From contig JABSRQ010000014.1 in the NCBI GenBank assembly GCA_013215055.1, positions 1 through 64,000 on the forward strand: a stretch of DNA of 64,000 nucleotides. Direction: 5' to 3'. The position numbers were made by a program, and so were the translations under genes. The stretch comes from Pseudomonadales bacterium (GTDB taxonomy: Bacteria; Pseudomonadota; Gammaproteobacteria; Pseudomonadales; DT-91). Shown here in pieces: positions 25,381 to 33,139 of the stretch. Positions within the stretch are counted from its first letter, which is position 1. The number at the start of each line of letters is the position of its first letter. The notes under the pieces are model-generated. The model was given only the letters and a program-made list of their open reading frames with translations. It searched no databases and was not told where the DNA came from.

Positions 25381-27432
25381 GTGGCTGGATCAGATAAACA
25401 ACCGGGCAAGGACGATAAGGATCAGGCCGATGAAGATGCGGCTACGATTGTTGGGCAGGGTCTAAGCAAAACACCCGTAAATGCGGATGATAAAACCCAT
25501 GTGCTTGCCCAGACGCTAGAGCCTGTTGCTGCCGATCATATTAACAAGCAAGATACCCATTTCACCGAATTTCAATCGACCAACCCGTCATTAAAAAAAG
25601 GCATTCGCAATGCCAAGGATCTGGTTAAGCAGGCGGCCGCGAATAAAGGCCGGATCCTGAATAACCGATTTTTGCTTGAAACCGTGTTAGGCCAAGGTGG
25701 CATGGGTACGGTGTATAAAGCACGAGACCTGCGTAAGGTGGAAGCCGAAGATCCCAATCCCTATGTTGCGGCCAAGGTGCTGAACGAAGATTTTAAAAAT
25801 CACCCCGATGCGTTTATCTCTTTGCAGCAGGAGGCGGTGAAATCACAGGAATTAGCTCACCCTAATATTGTTACGGTGCATGATTTTGATCGCGACGGTA
25901 GCATCATCTTTATGACCATGGAGCTGCTGGATGGTCAGCCCTTGGATAAAGTACTCTCTGACGTGAAGGGCGAAGGCCTGCCATTGGATCAGGCCTGTAA
26001 ACTCTTTAACGATATGGCCGAAGGCTTAAATTACGCCCATCAGCGCCATCTGATTCATTCCGATTTTAAACCCGGCAATGTCTTTATTACCATAGCAGAC
26101 AGCGCCAAGGTGCTGGACTTCGGCATTGCCAGAGCCGCAGCAACACGTGAAAACCGTTCACATTTCGATGCTGGCTCTTTAGGAGCACTTACGCCTGCGT
26201 ATGCAAGCCTGGAGATGTTAACCGGTGAAGAACCCAGTTTTTCCGATGATGTTTATGCACTGGCCTGTGTATTTTATGAGATGTTATGTGGCCAACATCC
26301 CTTTAACAATATGTCGGCCGATAAGGCGCTGGCCAAGGATATAAAACCAACACGTATCAAGACGCTGAATCGTCGCCAATGGAAAGCCTTAAGCGGGGCA
26401 TTAGCTTTGCGCCAGAACGATAGAACCGCATCGGTTGCCGAATTTCAAAAGGCTTTTAATCCCAGCAATAAGGCCAAGTATATTGGCATTGCAGCGTTGT
26501 TAGTGCTTACATCGGTTGTAGGTTTGGCTTGGGCTGTGTATAGCGCATATGAGCAGGAGAAGAACTTAACTATCGCTTTAGATCATGCGCTGAATACCGC
26601 AAAAGCCTGTATCCAACAGCAGGATTTCGCCTGTGCTAATAAGCAAAGCATTATCGCGCTAAACCTTTCACCACAACATGAAACCGCTTTAGTCTTGCAA
26701 GCCCAGGCTCAGGAAGGGCGTTTGCTACTGGCACAGAAAACTCAAATAAAGCAGCTATTGGATAAAGCCGAAGATTGTTTTAGCAAAGAAGATTACGCCT
26801 GTGCCCGTATTCGCTGGCAGGAATTGTTAAAACTGGATGCTAGCAATAAAAGCTATTTACAGGCGCTGGAAAATGTTTCTTTAGCGCAGCAACATGAAGC
26901 CATTATGGATTACCTGGATCAATCCGAAGCCTGTATAGATAAAAAAGATTACCGATGTGCACGCCTGTTTTTTGCCAAGGCCGAGGAAGTAGATAGCGCC
27001 CATGCACGGGTAGCGACGGTTGATGAACGATTAAAAAATATTAAAAGCCAATCGACAGCGGCTTATATCAAGCGTAAGGGTAAAATTAAAACCTTGTTTT
27101 CACAAAGCCAGCGCTGTTATCAACAACAAAAATATGATTGTGTGATCACCAAGGCCAATAAAATATTAGCTTTGGATAAACATCATAGAGGCGCGATTGA
27201 CCAGATACAGCAGGTTAAACATGCGCAGCAGAAACAGCATGATGACAATCGAATTATCGAAGGTTTTCTGGTTCAGGCAACGCAGTGTCTGGCCAGAAAG
27301 AACTATAGTTGTACTATCGCCAAAGCTGAATCGGCTTTGGCTATTTCGCCCAAGCATGAACAATCGCTACAACTTAAACAGCAGGCAGAACAAGCCCAAC
27401 AAGATTTAAAAAAATCCATCATTATAGAATAG
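25381..27432 (+). CDS. transmembrane Ser/Thr protein kinase with Cys-paired helical repeats
   Basis: 683 residues from a GTG start with AGGG about 11 bases upstream. An Asp/Lys-rich N-terminus of about 90 residues precedes a Hanks-type kinase domain: GQGGMGTVY (104-112), Lys132, HSDFKPGN (catalytic Asp228) and DFG (246-248). Ser227 replaces the Arg of HRD, so it is a non-RD kinase. One transmembrane helix (about 366-386) follows. The C-terminal 290 residues, predicted outside the cytoplasm, hold five TPR-like helical repeats. Each has a Cys-x7-Cys pair with an aromatic two before the second Cys (CIQQQDFAC, CFSKEDYAC, CIDKKDYRC, CYQQQKYDC, CLARKNYSC). A gene for an exported protein follows 8 bases downstream, a possible ligand or partner. 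Confidence 0.88.
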   Translation: MAGSDKQPGKDDKDQADEDAATIVGQGLSKTPVNADDKTHVLAQTLEPVAADHINKQDTHFTEFQSTNPSLKKGIRNAKDLVKQAAANKGRILNNRFLLETVLGQGGMGTVYKARDLRKVEAEDPNPYVAAKVLNEDFKNHPDAFISLQQEAVKSQELAHPNIVTVHDFDRDGSIIFMTMELLDGQPLDKVLSDVKGEGLPLDQACKLFNDMAEGLNYAHQRHLIHSDFKPGNVFITIADSAKVLDFGIARAAATRENRSHFDAGSLGALTPAYASLEMLTGEEPSFSDDVYALACVFYEMLCGQHPFNNMSADKALAKDIKPTRIKTLNRRQWKALSGALALRQNDRTASVAEFQKAFNPSNKAKYIGIAALLVLTSVVGLAWAVYSAYEQEKNLTIALDHALNTAKACIQQQDFACANKQSIIALNLSPQHETALVLQAQAQEGRLLLAQKTQIKQLLDKAEDCFSKEDYACARIRWQELLKLDASNKSYLQALENVSLAQQHEAIMDYLDQSEACIDKKDYRCARLFFAKAEEVDSAHARVATVDERLKNIKSQSTAAYIKRKGKIKTLFSQSQRCYQQQKYDCVITKANKILALDKHHRGAIDQIQQVKHAQQKQHDDNRIIEGFLVQATQCLARKNYSCTIAKAESALAISPKHEQSLQLKQQAEQAQQDLKKSIIIE

Positions 27433-27440
27433 GAATTCTT

Positions 27441-28118
27441 ATGAAACGACTGATCATAGCCATTAGCTGCAGTGCCTTGTCATTTAGCCTACTCACCGGA
27501 TTCTCTTTTGACGATCTGAAGAAGAAAGTGGATAAATCGTATAAATGTGATGATGACGATAAAAGCTGTAAAAATAAAGAACATGCCAAGGCAGCGGCGA
27601 AAGTGGCAGCGGTGATTGTGGCGGCAAAACTGATCGCCGATATGGTGATTGAATACAATGCCAAGCAGGTGAGTGGTGAAGCCGAGGTGATTAAAAAATA
27701 TAAAAAGACCCATAAAACCCTGCCTAAAGAAGCTTTGGCTTTAGACTACAGTGCAAGTTCCAAGCTAGGCAAGGTGGTTAGTTCAGGCCAGAAGGTATTG
27801 ATTCAATCACGCATTGAAGTGATGCCTGGCAGCACCCAAAAAACGACTGTTATCGAAGAACGTTTATCTATTTACGATAATGAAGACCCTACCAAAGAGC
27901 TGACATCAATGACCAAGGTGGTTAATTCTGAAACAGGGCGTGCCGGTATCTACGAAAATGAATTCACTTTCACTTTACCTAAAGGTATGCCACAGGGAGA
28001 ATATCCGCTGAAATCTACCTTGCTGGTGAATGGTAAAGAAAGTAAAACTGCAAAACACAGCCTGCAGTTGGTGCAGCATATTTTATTAACACCTAATGAG
28101 TGGGTTGCTCAGCGATAG
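27441..28118 (+). CDS. secreted protein co-encoded with the Ser/Thr kinase
   Basis: 225 residues. The signal peptide MKRLIIAISCSALSFSLLTG is followed by a Lys/Asp-rich segment with two Cys (KCDDDDKSC, again C-x6-C) and a short Ala-rich hydrophobic helix (about 50-68). A beta-rich C-terminal domain of about 120 residues (VLIQSRIEV, SIYDNEDP, EFTFTLPKGMPQGEYPLKST) resembles an extracellular immunoglobulin-like domain. It starts 8 bases after the kinase stop, so the two are co-expressed. I do not recognise a named family. A periplasmic partner for the kinase's external repeats is a reasonable inference. Confidence 0.7.
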   Translation: MKRLIIAISCSALSFSLLTGFSFDDLKKKVDKSYKCDDDDKSCKNKEHAKAAAKVAAVIVAAKLIADMVIEYNAKQVSGEAEVIKKYKKTHKTLPKEALALDYSASSKLGKVVSSGQKVLIQSRIEVMPGSTQKTTVIEERLSIYDNEDPTKELTSMTKVVNSETGRAGIYENEFTFTLPKGMPQGEYPLKSTLLVNGKESKTAKHSLQLVQHILLTPNEWVAQR

Positions 28119-28281
28119 TAAGGGTTTACCGATGTTACAGTGGGGCGTAAGCCCTGCTGAACTATAATACCTAGATTTTTTATATAAATAGCCTGTATCA
28201 GCCATGGGTGTTTTCTTGAAGTTTTTTGCTTTAACGTCGATAAGTCTTATCGTTGTCGCTCTCTTACCCATCAATTTATAG

Positions 28282-28311
28282 TATCTGAATATCTGAATAT
28301 CTGAATATCTG
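28282..28311. repeat. 8-bp microsatellite, TATCTGAA x 3.75
   Basis: Three full copies and six bases of a fourth, with no mismatch, in the 274-bp gap between the kinase operon and the DUF1272 gene. Otherwise I see nothing in this gap. Confidence 0.85.
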
Positions 28312-28392
28312 GACTAGACATTAGTGCATAGGGGATTTAGCACTTTATCTTTTCTGGATTAGGCTGGCTAAGTTTATAAATTTTGTCCCAGC

Positions 28393-28566
28393 TTATGATT
28401 TTCGTACAGGCCTTAATAGCAATGAACCGCTGCAGTTTGGGCAGATGAATTGCATCTTTTCACTGCAATTTTTACAAAACGTGCATTCATAGGAACAGAT
28501 ATAGGTGATGGCGGTGTGGGGTAGTTTCTCGCCACATTTTTCGCACAGAGCTTTCATTTCTAACAT
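28393..28566 (-). CDS. DUF1272 small zinc-ribbon protein
   Basis: 57 residues. ATG at 28566 follows AAGGAAATAGAC, a good ribosome site. The sequence MLEMKALCEKCGEKL, then ICSYECTFCKNC and FICPNCSGSLLLRPVRKS, gives the family pattern of four Cys-x2/3-Cys knuckles, which should bind two zinc ions. The ending with basic RPVRKS is also typical. DUF1272 proteins are small cytosolic proteins of unknown function, often beside transcription regulators. Here the divergence-free neighbour is a GlxA-type regulator 50 bases downstream of its strand order start region. Confidence 0.85.
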   Translation of the reverse strand: MLEMKALCEKCGEKLPHTAITYICSYECTFCKNCSEKMQFICPNCSGSLLLRPVRKS

Positions 28567-28615
28567 GTCTATTTCCTTGCAGGGCTAAAACGCTTTTTGA
28601 ATTAGGTGCTTTTAG

Positions 28616-29581
28616 TTAAATGCTAATAAAACGCTGCTGATATTCCTGCGGGCTGATGCCGTAATGCTGGCTGAATTGGCGGCGTAAGGTTTCGCCACTT
28701 TGATAGCCACAGTCCCTGGCGATCTGTTTAATGCTGTAATCGGCTTTTTCTAACAGCAGCCGGCTCTTTTCCAGGCGCAGCTGAGCGATATAACGCATGG
28801 GTGTCACCCCAAACGCCTGTTGAAAGCGTCGGTTAAACTGGCGTGGGCTGAGGCAGGCGTGCTCTGCCATGCACTCGATGTTAATCGATTGATCCAGCTT
28901 GTCATTGATCCAAAGCAGAATGTCATCGAACTCACCCCCACTGCGGTGCTGGGCCTGTAATACCTGGCTGAACTGGCGTTGGCCACCGGGGCGGTGCAGG
29001 TATAATACCAATAATTTGGCCACAGACATCGCCAGTGCATGGCCATGATCTTCTTCCACCAGCGATAAACATAAATCGATGCCTGTGGTGACACCCGCCG
29101 AGGTATAGAGATTGCCATCGCGGGTATAAATAGCGTTTTCTTCCAGTTCAATATCCGGGTACATATCCTCTAGATAGGGGCAGGCTATCCAGTGAGTCGT
29201 GGCTTTTTTACCGCTTAATAACCCCGCATAGGCGAATAGAAATGCGCCGGTACAGATGGAGACTATGCGGCGATATTTTCCAGAGTTTTGTTTTAACCAC
29301 TGAACCAGTTCGCTGTCAGGTGTAAAGGCCTGTACACCATCGCCGCCGGCGACGATCAGCGTATCGCAGTCTTCAGGGATGGCGGATAAATCTCCCAAGG
29401 GCACAAGGGTGATACCACTGCTGACGGTAAAAGCCTTGCCGTCAAAGCTGTACAGGCCAATTTCATAAAGTTGAGAAGCGCCAGACTCGCTATTGGCAGA
29501 GGCGAACACTTCCATGGGCCCGGTAATATCCAGGGCGTTGGCTTGCTCAAAACCAATCATGGCAATTTTTTTTATGGTCAT
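28616..29581 (-). CDS. GlxA-family transcriptional regulator (DJ-1/PfpI + AraC HTH)
   Basis: 321 residues. The N-terminal DJ-1/PfpI-like domain (about 1-185) reads MTIKKIAMIGFEQANALDI..., with the nucleophile-elbow Cys in SICTGAFLFAYAGLLSG and the ATTHW motif. The C-terminal AraC domain (about 220-321) has two helix-turn-helix units: CLSPRQFNRRFQQAFGVTP and GYQSGETLRRQFSQHYGISP. Members sense a small molecule through the DJ-1 domain and activate catabolic or stress genes. The gene is upstream, on the same strand, of DUF1272 and downstream of the DUF6010-like gene; the 37-bp gap to the latter suggests co-transcription. The target is unknown. Confidence 0.92.
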   Translation of the reverse strand: MTIKKIAMIGFEQANALDITGPMEVFASANSESGASQLYEIGLYSFDGKAFTVSSGITLVPLGDLSAIPEDCDTLIVAGGDGVQAFTPDSELVQWLKQNSGKYRRIVSICTGAFLFAYAGLLSGKKATTHWIACPYLEDMYPDIELEENAIYTRDGNLYTSAGVTTGIDLCLSLVEEDHGHALAMSVAKLLVLYLHRPGGQRQFSQVLQAQHRSGGEFDDILLWINDKLDQSINIECMAEHACLSPRQFNRRFQQAFGVTPMRYIAQLRLEKSRLLLEKADYSIKQIARDCGYQSGETLRRQFSQHYGISPQEYQQRFISI

Positions 29582-29618
29582 GGCTGTTCTCAGTTGTTGC
29601 TGTCAATAGATGAGCCCG

Positions 29619-30050
29619 CTAGTTACTGGCAGGCATCAATAGGGCCTTTTGTGCTAATGATCTGGCCAGGACAATAAGGTAAAAGCCAATAACAATATCT
29701 ACAGCGCCACAGAAGGCTGGCCACCATAATGGCGTACCGGCATTATCGATTAATAGCGGGTGTACGGCATCGAAGAGACCGTGCAGTAGCCAGCCTGCAG
29801 CCATCAGATAGGCGCTGTACTTAAGGCCCTTGAAGGCACAGATGATGGCCACGATAAAAAATGGCAGGCCGACGATAAGCTCCATTTTTAAAGCGTTGGC
29901 ATCGTTACCATAGAGGGCAAATCCCACATAGATCAGGGGCAGGAAAAACAGGTTTAAGGGGTAGGCCCAGAGTGTATTTTCAGTCTTCAGCAGGCGAAAT
30001 GAGGCAATCATAAACGCGGCCATTAGCAGGCCAACAATAAAAGCTATCAT
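29619..30050 (-). CDS. DUF6010-like small polytopic membrane protein
   Basis: 143 residues with four to five hydrophobic helices. The HGLFDAVHPLL and PLWWPAFCGAVDIVIG motifs, conserved His, Trp, Cys and Asp within the membrane, match my recollection of the DUF6010 family. The function is unknown. It precedes the GlxA-type regulator gene by 37 bases on the same strand and is preceded by a 24-codon open frame whose TGA overlaps its ATG. Confidence 0.6.
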   Translation of the reverse strand: MIAFIVGLLMAAFMIASFRLLKTENTLWAYPLNLFFLPLIYVGFALYGNDANALKMELIVGLPFFIVAIICAFKGLKYSAYLMAAGWLLHGLFDAVHPLLIDNAGTPLWWPAFCGAVDIVIGFYLIVLARSLAQKALLMPASN

Positions 30051-30121
30051 GATTTGGCCTCCTGCGTGGCAGCGGGTTTGATATTGGAGGGTTTAAAAAT
30101 AATAAAAGTGGGTATTGGCAT
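30047..30121 (-). CDS. possible 24-residue upstream peptide coupled to the DUF6010-like gene
   Basis: ATG at 30121 opens a 24-codon frame (MPIPTFIIFKPSNIKPAATQ...) ending in TGA that overlaps the next ATG as ATGA. A GCAGGAGG site lies inside it, just before the downstream start. This is the layout of a translationally coupled leader, but no clear ribosome site precedes the small frame itself, so it may be chance. The remainder of the gap to 30347 shows only a short CTACCC/GGGTAG hairpin (30276-30290). Confidence 0.25.
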   Translation of the reverse strand: MPIPTFIIFKPSNIKPAATQEAKS

Positions 30122-30347
30122 AACGGCATCCTGATGAATATTACGTGAATACTAGGATGACGTCTTTATGTATTGGCTCAATGACATAGATACCACAAAA
30201 AAGGACATCGTTGTTTGTGAATAAAGATTAGGAAGGCAGAGATGCATCATCTCAGTGCATATTTACAGCTTAGCTCTACCCGCAGGGTAGACCTTTGATG
30301 CAGGGCCTTTTAGTTTTTCATGGCCTAATAAATGCAGGGTTAATGCT

Positions 30348-30989
30348 TTAAATTTCGCTGTTTAAAATGGATAAAATAGCTTCAAGCCGCTGTGGCATAT
30401 GCCTGATTTCAAGTATGTTTTGAGTAATTTCGGCGGGTAATTTTAAAAAATTAAAGACCTCAAAACTGAAGGCGGTAAGCGGTTTTTGCTGCCATTCATC
30501 ACTGGATAATATTTCCTGTGCCTCGGGGAATTCATGGGTGATGGATTTCAGGCGCCTGAGGATTTTATCTTTACTGGCTTTTGCCGATGTCAGTTCATGC
30601 TCGGTGGGCTGCTCATCGCCATACAGCTCACAGTCGGCGATCACAAAAGGCAGGCTCTGTATCTGCTGTTTGAGTTTTAAACGTGTATCGATATGTACAA
30701 TGATAGCCAGGCGACCATCTTGCATTCTGTCCACAATCTCAACGGGGCCTGCCGAGAAGATTTCACAGGGTTTATAGGTGGATTGATTGCTTTGCAGGGC
30801 TTCTTGGCTGGTTTGCTGTGGGTTTTTCTCGGATAGGACTTTTTGTGTATGGCATACGGCAATAGGCAGTTTATTTTCGACGCAGTAGTTCACCATCTTA
30901 CGGTAACGCGGCTCAAATACATGCAGCGGAAAGTTTATGCCGGGCAAGGCAACACAGCCTGGTATGGGGAATAATGCAGCTTTAACCAT
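30348..30989 (-). CDS. Lon protease N-terminal-domain-like protein
   Basis: 213 residues, the length of stand-alone Lon substrate-binding-domain proteins. It opens with ALFPIPGCVALPGINFPLHVFEPRYRKM (start of the LON domain beta-barrel; motif at residues 5-32), followed by IAVCH and EIVDRMQDGRLAIIV. A helical C-terminal part is rich in Leu/Lys. There is no ATPase or protease domain. The family is of unsettled function, possibly protein binding or regulation. It is monocistronic and divergent from the TetR gene, with 157 bases between starts that contain a clear promoter and palindrome. Confidence 0.85.
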   Translation of the reverse strand: MVKAALFPIPGCVALPGINFPLHVFEPRYRKMVNYCVENKLPIAVCHTQKVLSEKNPQQTSQEALQSNQSTYKPCEIFSAGPVEIVDRMQDGRLAIIVHIDTRLKLKQQIQSLPFVIADCELYGDEQPTEHELTSAKASKDKILRRLKSITHEFPEAQEILSSDEWQQKPLTAFSFEVFNFLKLPAEITQNILEIRHMPQRLEAILSILNSEI

Positions 30990-31110
30990 GGCAGGCCCTC
31001 TTTACTATGTCATATGCCGAGATACATACAACATACCACGGCCAAGCGATATTACCCTCATTGGCATGTGTCTAATGAGGCTCTATCTCTGAATGCCAGA
31101 GTTAAGACGA

Positions 31111-31140
31111 TTGACTTAATTAAGTCGGGTGACTTATATT
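31111..31140 (+). promoter_or_regulatory. sigma-70-type promoter of the TetR operon
   Basis: TTGACT (31111-31116), an 18-base spacer and TATATT (31135-31140) make a near-consensus promoter. The expected transcription start, about 7 bases after the -10 box, falls on or next to the ATG at 31147, which implies a leaderless mRNA. No ribosome site precedes that ATG. Confidence 0.6.
31113..31126. promoter_or_regulatory. perfect 14-bp palindrome, probable TetR operator
   Basis: GACTTAATTAAGTC is a perfect inverted repeat that overlaps the -35 box and spacer. A further half-site GACTTA begins at 31131. Position upstream of a TetR-family gene and over its own promoter is the usual arrangement for autorepression. 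Confidence 0.62.
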
Positions 31141-31146
31141 GGGCTT

Positions 31147-31794
31147 ATGACTACACAAAAACATACTCCAATAAAAGAAATAGAATTCTCGGCGGCCAAG
31201 CTTGATCTGATTAAGGCGGCCGAAGAACTGATCGCCGAATTTGGCTTAGCGGGTGTCTCCGATAGAGAAATTGCGCGCCATGGCGGGCAGAAAAACAACT
31301 CGGCCGTGGCCTATCATTTTGGCGATAGGCAAGGCCTGTTATCGGCAATACTCGATTACCGCATGATTCCACTGAATAATCAGCGCCATGTTTTGTTGGC
31401 GCAAGAGGGGTTAGATCTTCGTGAGGTCATTTCAGCCTTTGTTATGCCTTATCTACAACATTTATTAAACGGCCCTAAAGATAGCTTTTATATCTGTTTA
31501 ATCAGTCAGCTACATCAGAGCGGCCAGCAAGATTTGTTGATCAAAGAAAGCCACCGTTCAAGCTCGCTTTATCTTTTTGCTGAAAAGGTAGAAGAATTAT
31601 TGCCTAAATTGTCACAGGCCGAATTATTCAGCCGCTTAACCTTTGCGGGTACTCAGTTGGTGCATTCTTTGGCGTTGTGGCATGGAGAGCGTCGCCGCCA
31701 AGGCGAGTTATGGAGTAACGACGTTTTATCATCACAGGCCGAGCAACTGATAGATTTTATCGTTGGTGGTCTGCAACAAAGCCGTGTGAGGTAA
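31147..31794 (+). CDS. TetR/AcrR-family transcriptional regulator
   Basis: 215 residues from ATG 31147; the GTG six codons upstream lies within the promoter and is rejected. The N-terminal HTH reads KAAEELIAEFGLAGVSDREI and then KNNSAVAYHFGDRQGLLSAIL, the standard TetR DNA-binding domain with the YHF motif. The C-terminal ligand domain is all-helical and divergent. Its stop is 2 bases before the sterol-desaturase-family gene, so both are one operon under the palindromic operator at 31113. The regulator probably responds to a lipid-like substrate or product of that enzyme (inference). Confidence 0.92.
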   Translation: MTTQKHTPIKEIEFSAAKLDLIKAAEELIAEFGLAGVSDREIARHGGQKNNSAVAYHFGDRQGLLSAILDYRMIPLNNQRHVLLAQEGLDLREVISAFVMPYLQHLLNGPKDSFYICLISQLHQSGQQDLLIKESHRSSSLYLFAEKVEELLPKLSQAELFSRLTFAGTQLVHSLALWHGERRRQGELWSNDVLSSQAEQLIDFIVGGLQQSRVR

Positions 31795-31796
31795 AA

Positions 31797-32621
31797 ATGA
31801 ACTTAAGTTATGAACAGCAAATGCTGGGCACGGTGGTTTTTATCGTGTTTGTCTCGGCTTTTTTAGTGGAGTTATTTAGCGGGCGCATCCATAAAGGTGA
31901 CAGACCTTGGCGTGATGGTGTCTTTACATTAACCGGCTTGATGGCGCATGTGCTGTTGTCGGGGCCGGTAGTTGGCACGCTCAGTGGTCTGGCGGCGGTG
32001 ATGTTATTTCCGAGCAGCAGTGGAGCCTTGATAGCGGTCAACTTCTGGTTAGCTTTTGTATTTCTGTTTGTTGCACAGGAGTTTTGTCATTACTGGATTC
32101 ATCGCTACGCACATACTTGGCGCTGGTTATGGAAATTACACCGCACCCATCATACGGCCGAGAATCTAAATGTAGGTGTGTTGTATAGGTATAATGTGTT
32201 CTGGGTTTTATTATTACCCCAAACCTGGTTTGGTGGTTTTGCGATTTATTTAGGTTTAGGTAAACCCTATGTCGCCGCGGTATTGATCACTTATTTTGTG
32301 AATGTATTAACCCATACGGCTTTCCGCTGGGATCTGTGGTTACGAGAAAAAATGCCATTCTCAGAACCCTTCTGGCGAGTATTAGAGCGTGTGATTACGT
32401 TACCCGATACACACCATGCGCATCATGCCTATGGTAAGGGTGCACACCCCAATGGCAACTATGCGATCACCTTGTTTATTTTTGATACCTGGTTTGGCAC
32501 GGCGAAAGTGCCTAACCAAAAACAGCATAAATTTGGCCTGCCTATCGCCAAACGTCTGCACTGGGCGGAAGAATTATTCTGGCCCATCATCAAAAAACCT
32601 TTAGGACCCAAGTCTGAATAA
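31797..32621 (+). CDS. sterol desaturase / fatty acid hydroxylase-family di-iron membrane enzyme
   Basis: 274 residues with about five hydrophobic segments. The family's His boxes are complete: HYWIHR (about 99-104), HRTHH (about 116-120) and DTHHAHHAYGKGAHPNGNY (about 205-223), which together bind a di-iron centre. Family members hydroxylate or desaturate sterols, fatty acids, carotenoids or alkylglycerols; the substrate cannot be told. The gene is co-transcribed with the TetR gene (2-base gap, ribosome site GAGGTAAA within the TetR end). Immediately after its stop begins a truncated crotonase frame, so the operon once extended further. Confidence 0.9.
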   Translation: MNLSYEQQMLGTVVFIVFVSAFLVELFSGRIHKGDRPWRDGVFTLTGLMAHVLLSGPVVGTLSGLAAVMLFPSSSGALIAVNFWLAFVFLFVAQEFCHYWIHRYAHTWRWLWKLHRTHHTAENLNVGVLYRYNVFWVLLLPQTWFGGFAIYLGLGKPYVAAVLITYFVNVLTHTAFRWDLWLREKMPFSEPFWRVLERVITLPDTHHAHHAYGKGAHPNGNYAITLFIFDTWFGTAKVPNQKQHKFGLPIAKRLHWAEELFWPIIKKPLGPKSE

Positions 32622-32629
32622 TATGAATA

Positions 32630-33058
32630 CTGATTATCGCCAGTGAAAATGCCTCGTTTGGGTTGCCTGAACCGATAATAGGCACCGCAGCGGCGGGTGC
32701 AGGCATGCATAGGCTTATTCGCAATATGGGTCTGAAACCGGCTATGGGTTTGTTATTAACTGGGCGTTCTATTAATGCCGAAAAAGCTCTGCAAATAGGC
32801 CAGGTGAATGATGTTGTACCTGCAGAGCAGCTATTAGATAAGGCCAAAGAAACTGCCAGGCATATTCTGAAATGTGCCCCTCTGGCGATACAGGCGACAA
32901 AACAATGTGATCTAAGTGGATTAAATGAAAACGGCATTGCCGCGGCGATGCAAAAACAGCTTGATGGTGGTTATCCGGCCTTGCAGAAAATGTATCGCAG
33001 TGAGGACATTAAAGAAGGGTTAAATGCTTTTGTAGAGAAACAATGGAAGGGGGCTTAA
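32630..33058 (+). pseudogene. truncated enoyl-CoA hydratase/isomerase (crotonase), N-terminal part missing
   Basis: From 32630 the frame reads LIIASENASFGLPEPIIGTA, which is the middle of a crotonase just before the active-site Glu position, and continues to a normal C-terminus (GLLLTGRSINAEKALQIGQV, then VNDVVPAEQLLDKAK). Typical crotonases have about 260 residues; here about 142 remain. A TGA at 32624 closes the frame upstream, 9 bases after the desaturase stop. The N-terminal half, including the first oxyanion-hole segment, is therefore deleted, with the break point right behind the desaturase gene. A shorter product from TTG 32663 could be made but would lack half of the active site. Confidence 0.8.
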
Positions 33059-33139
33059 ATAAGCGGCTTAGATAGCCGTATGCAGCTGGCCATGATGGGC
33101 TATATTTAACATCAATAGACATTGATAACTGGCCTGCTT

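Noticed and set aside
31014-31205. 63-codon plus-strand frame across the TetR promoter
   Set aside because: It runs through the promoter and palindrome and into the TetR gene in another frame.
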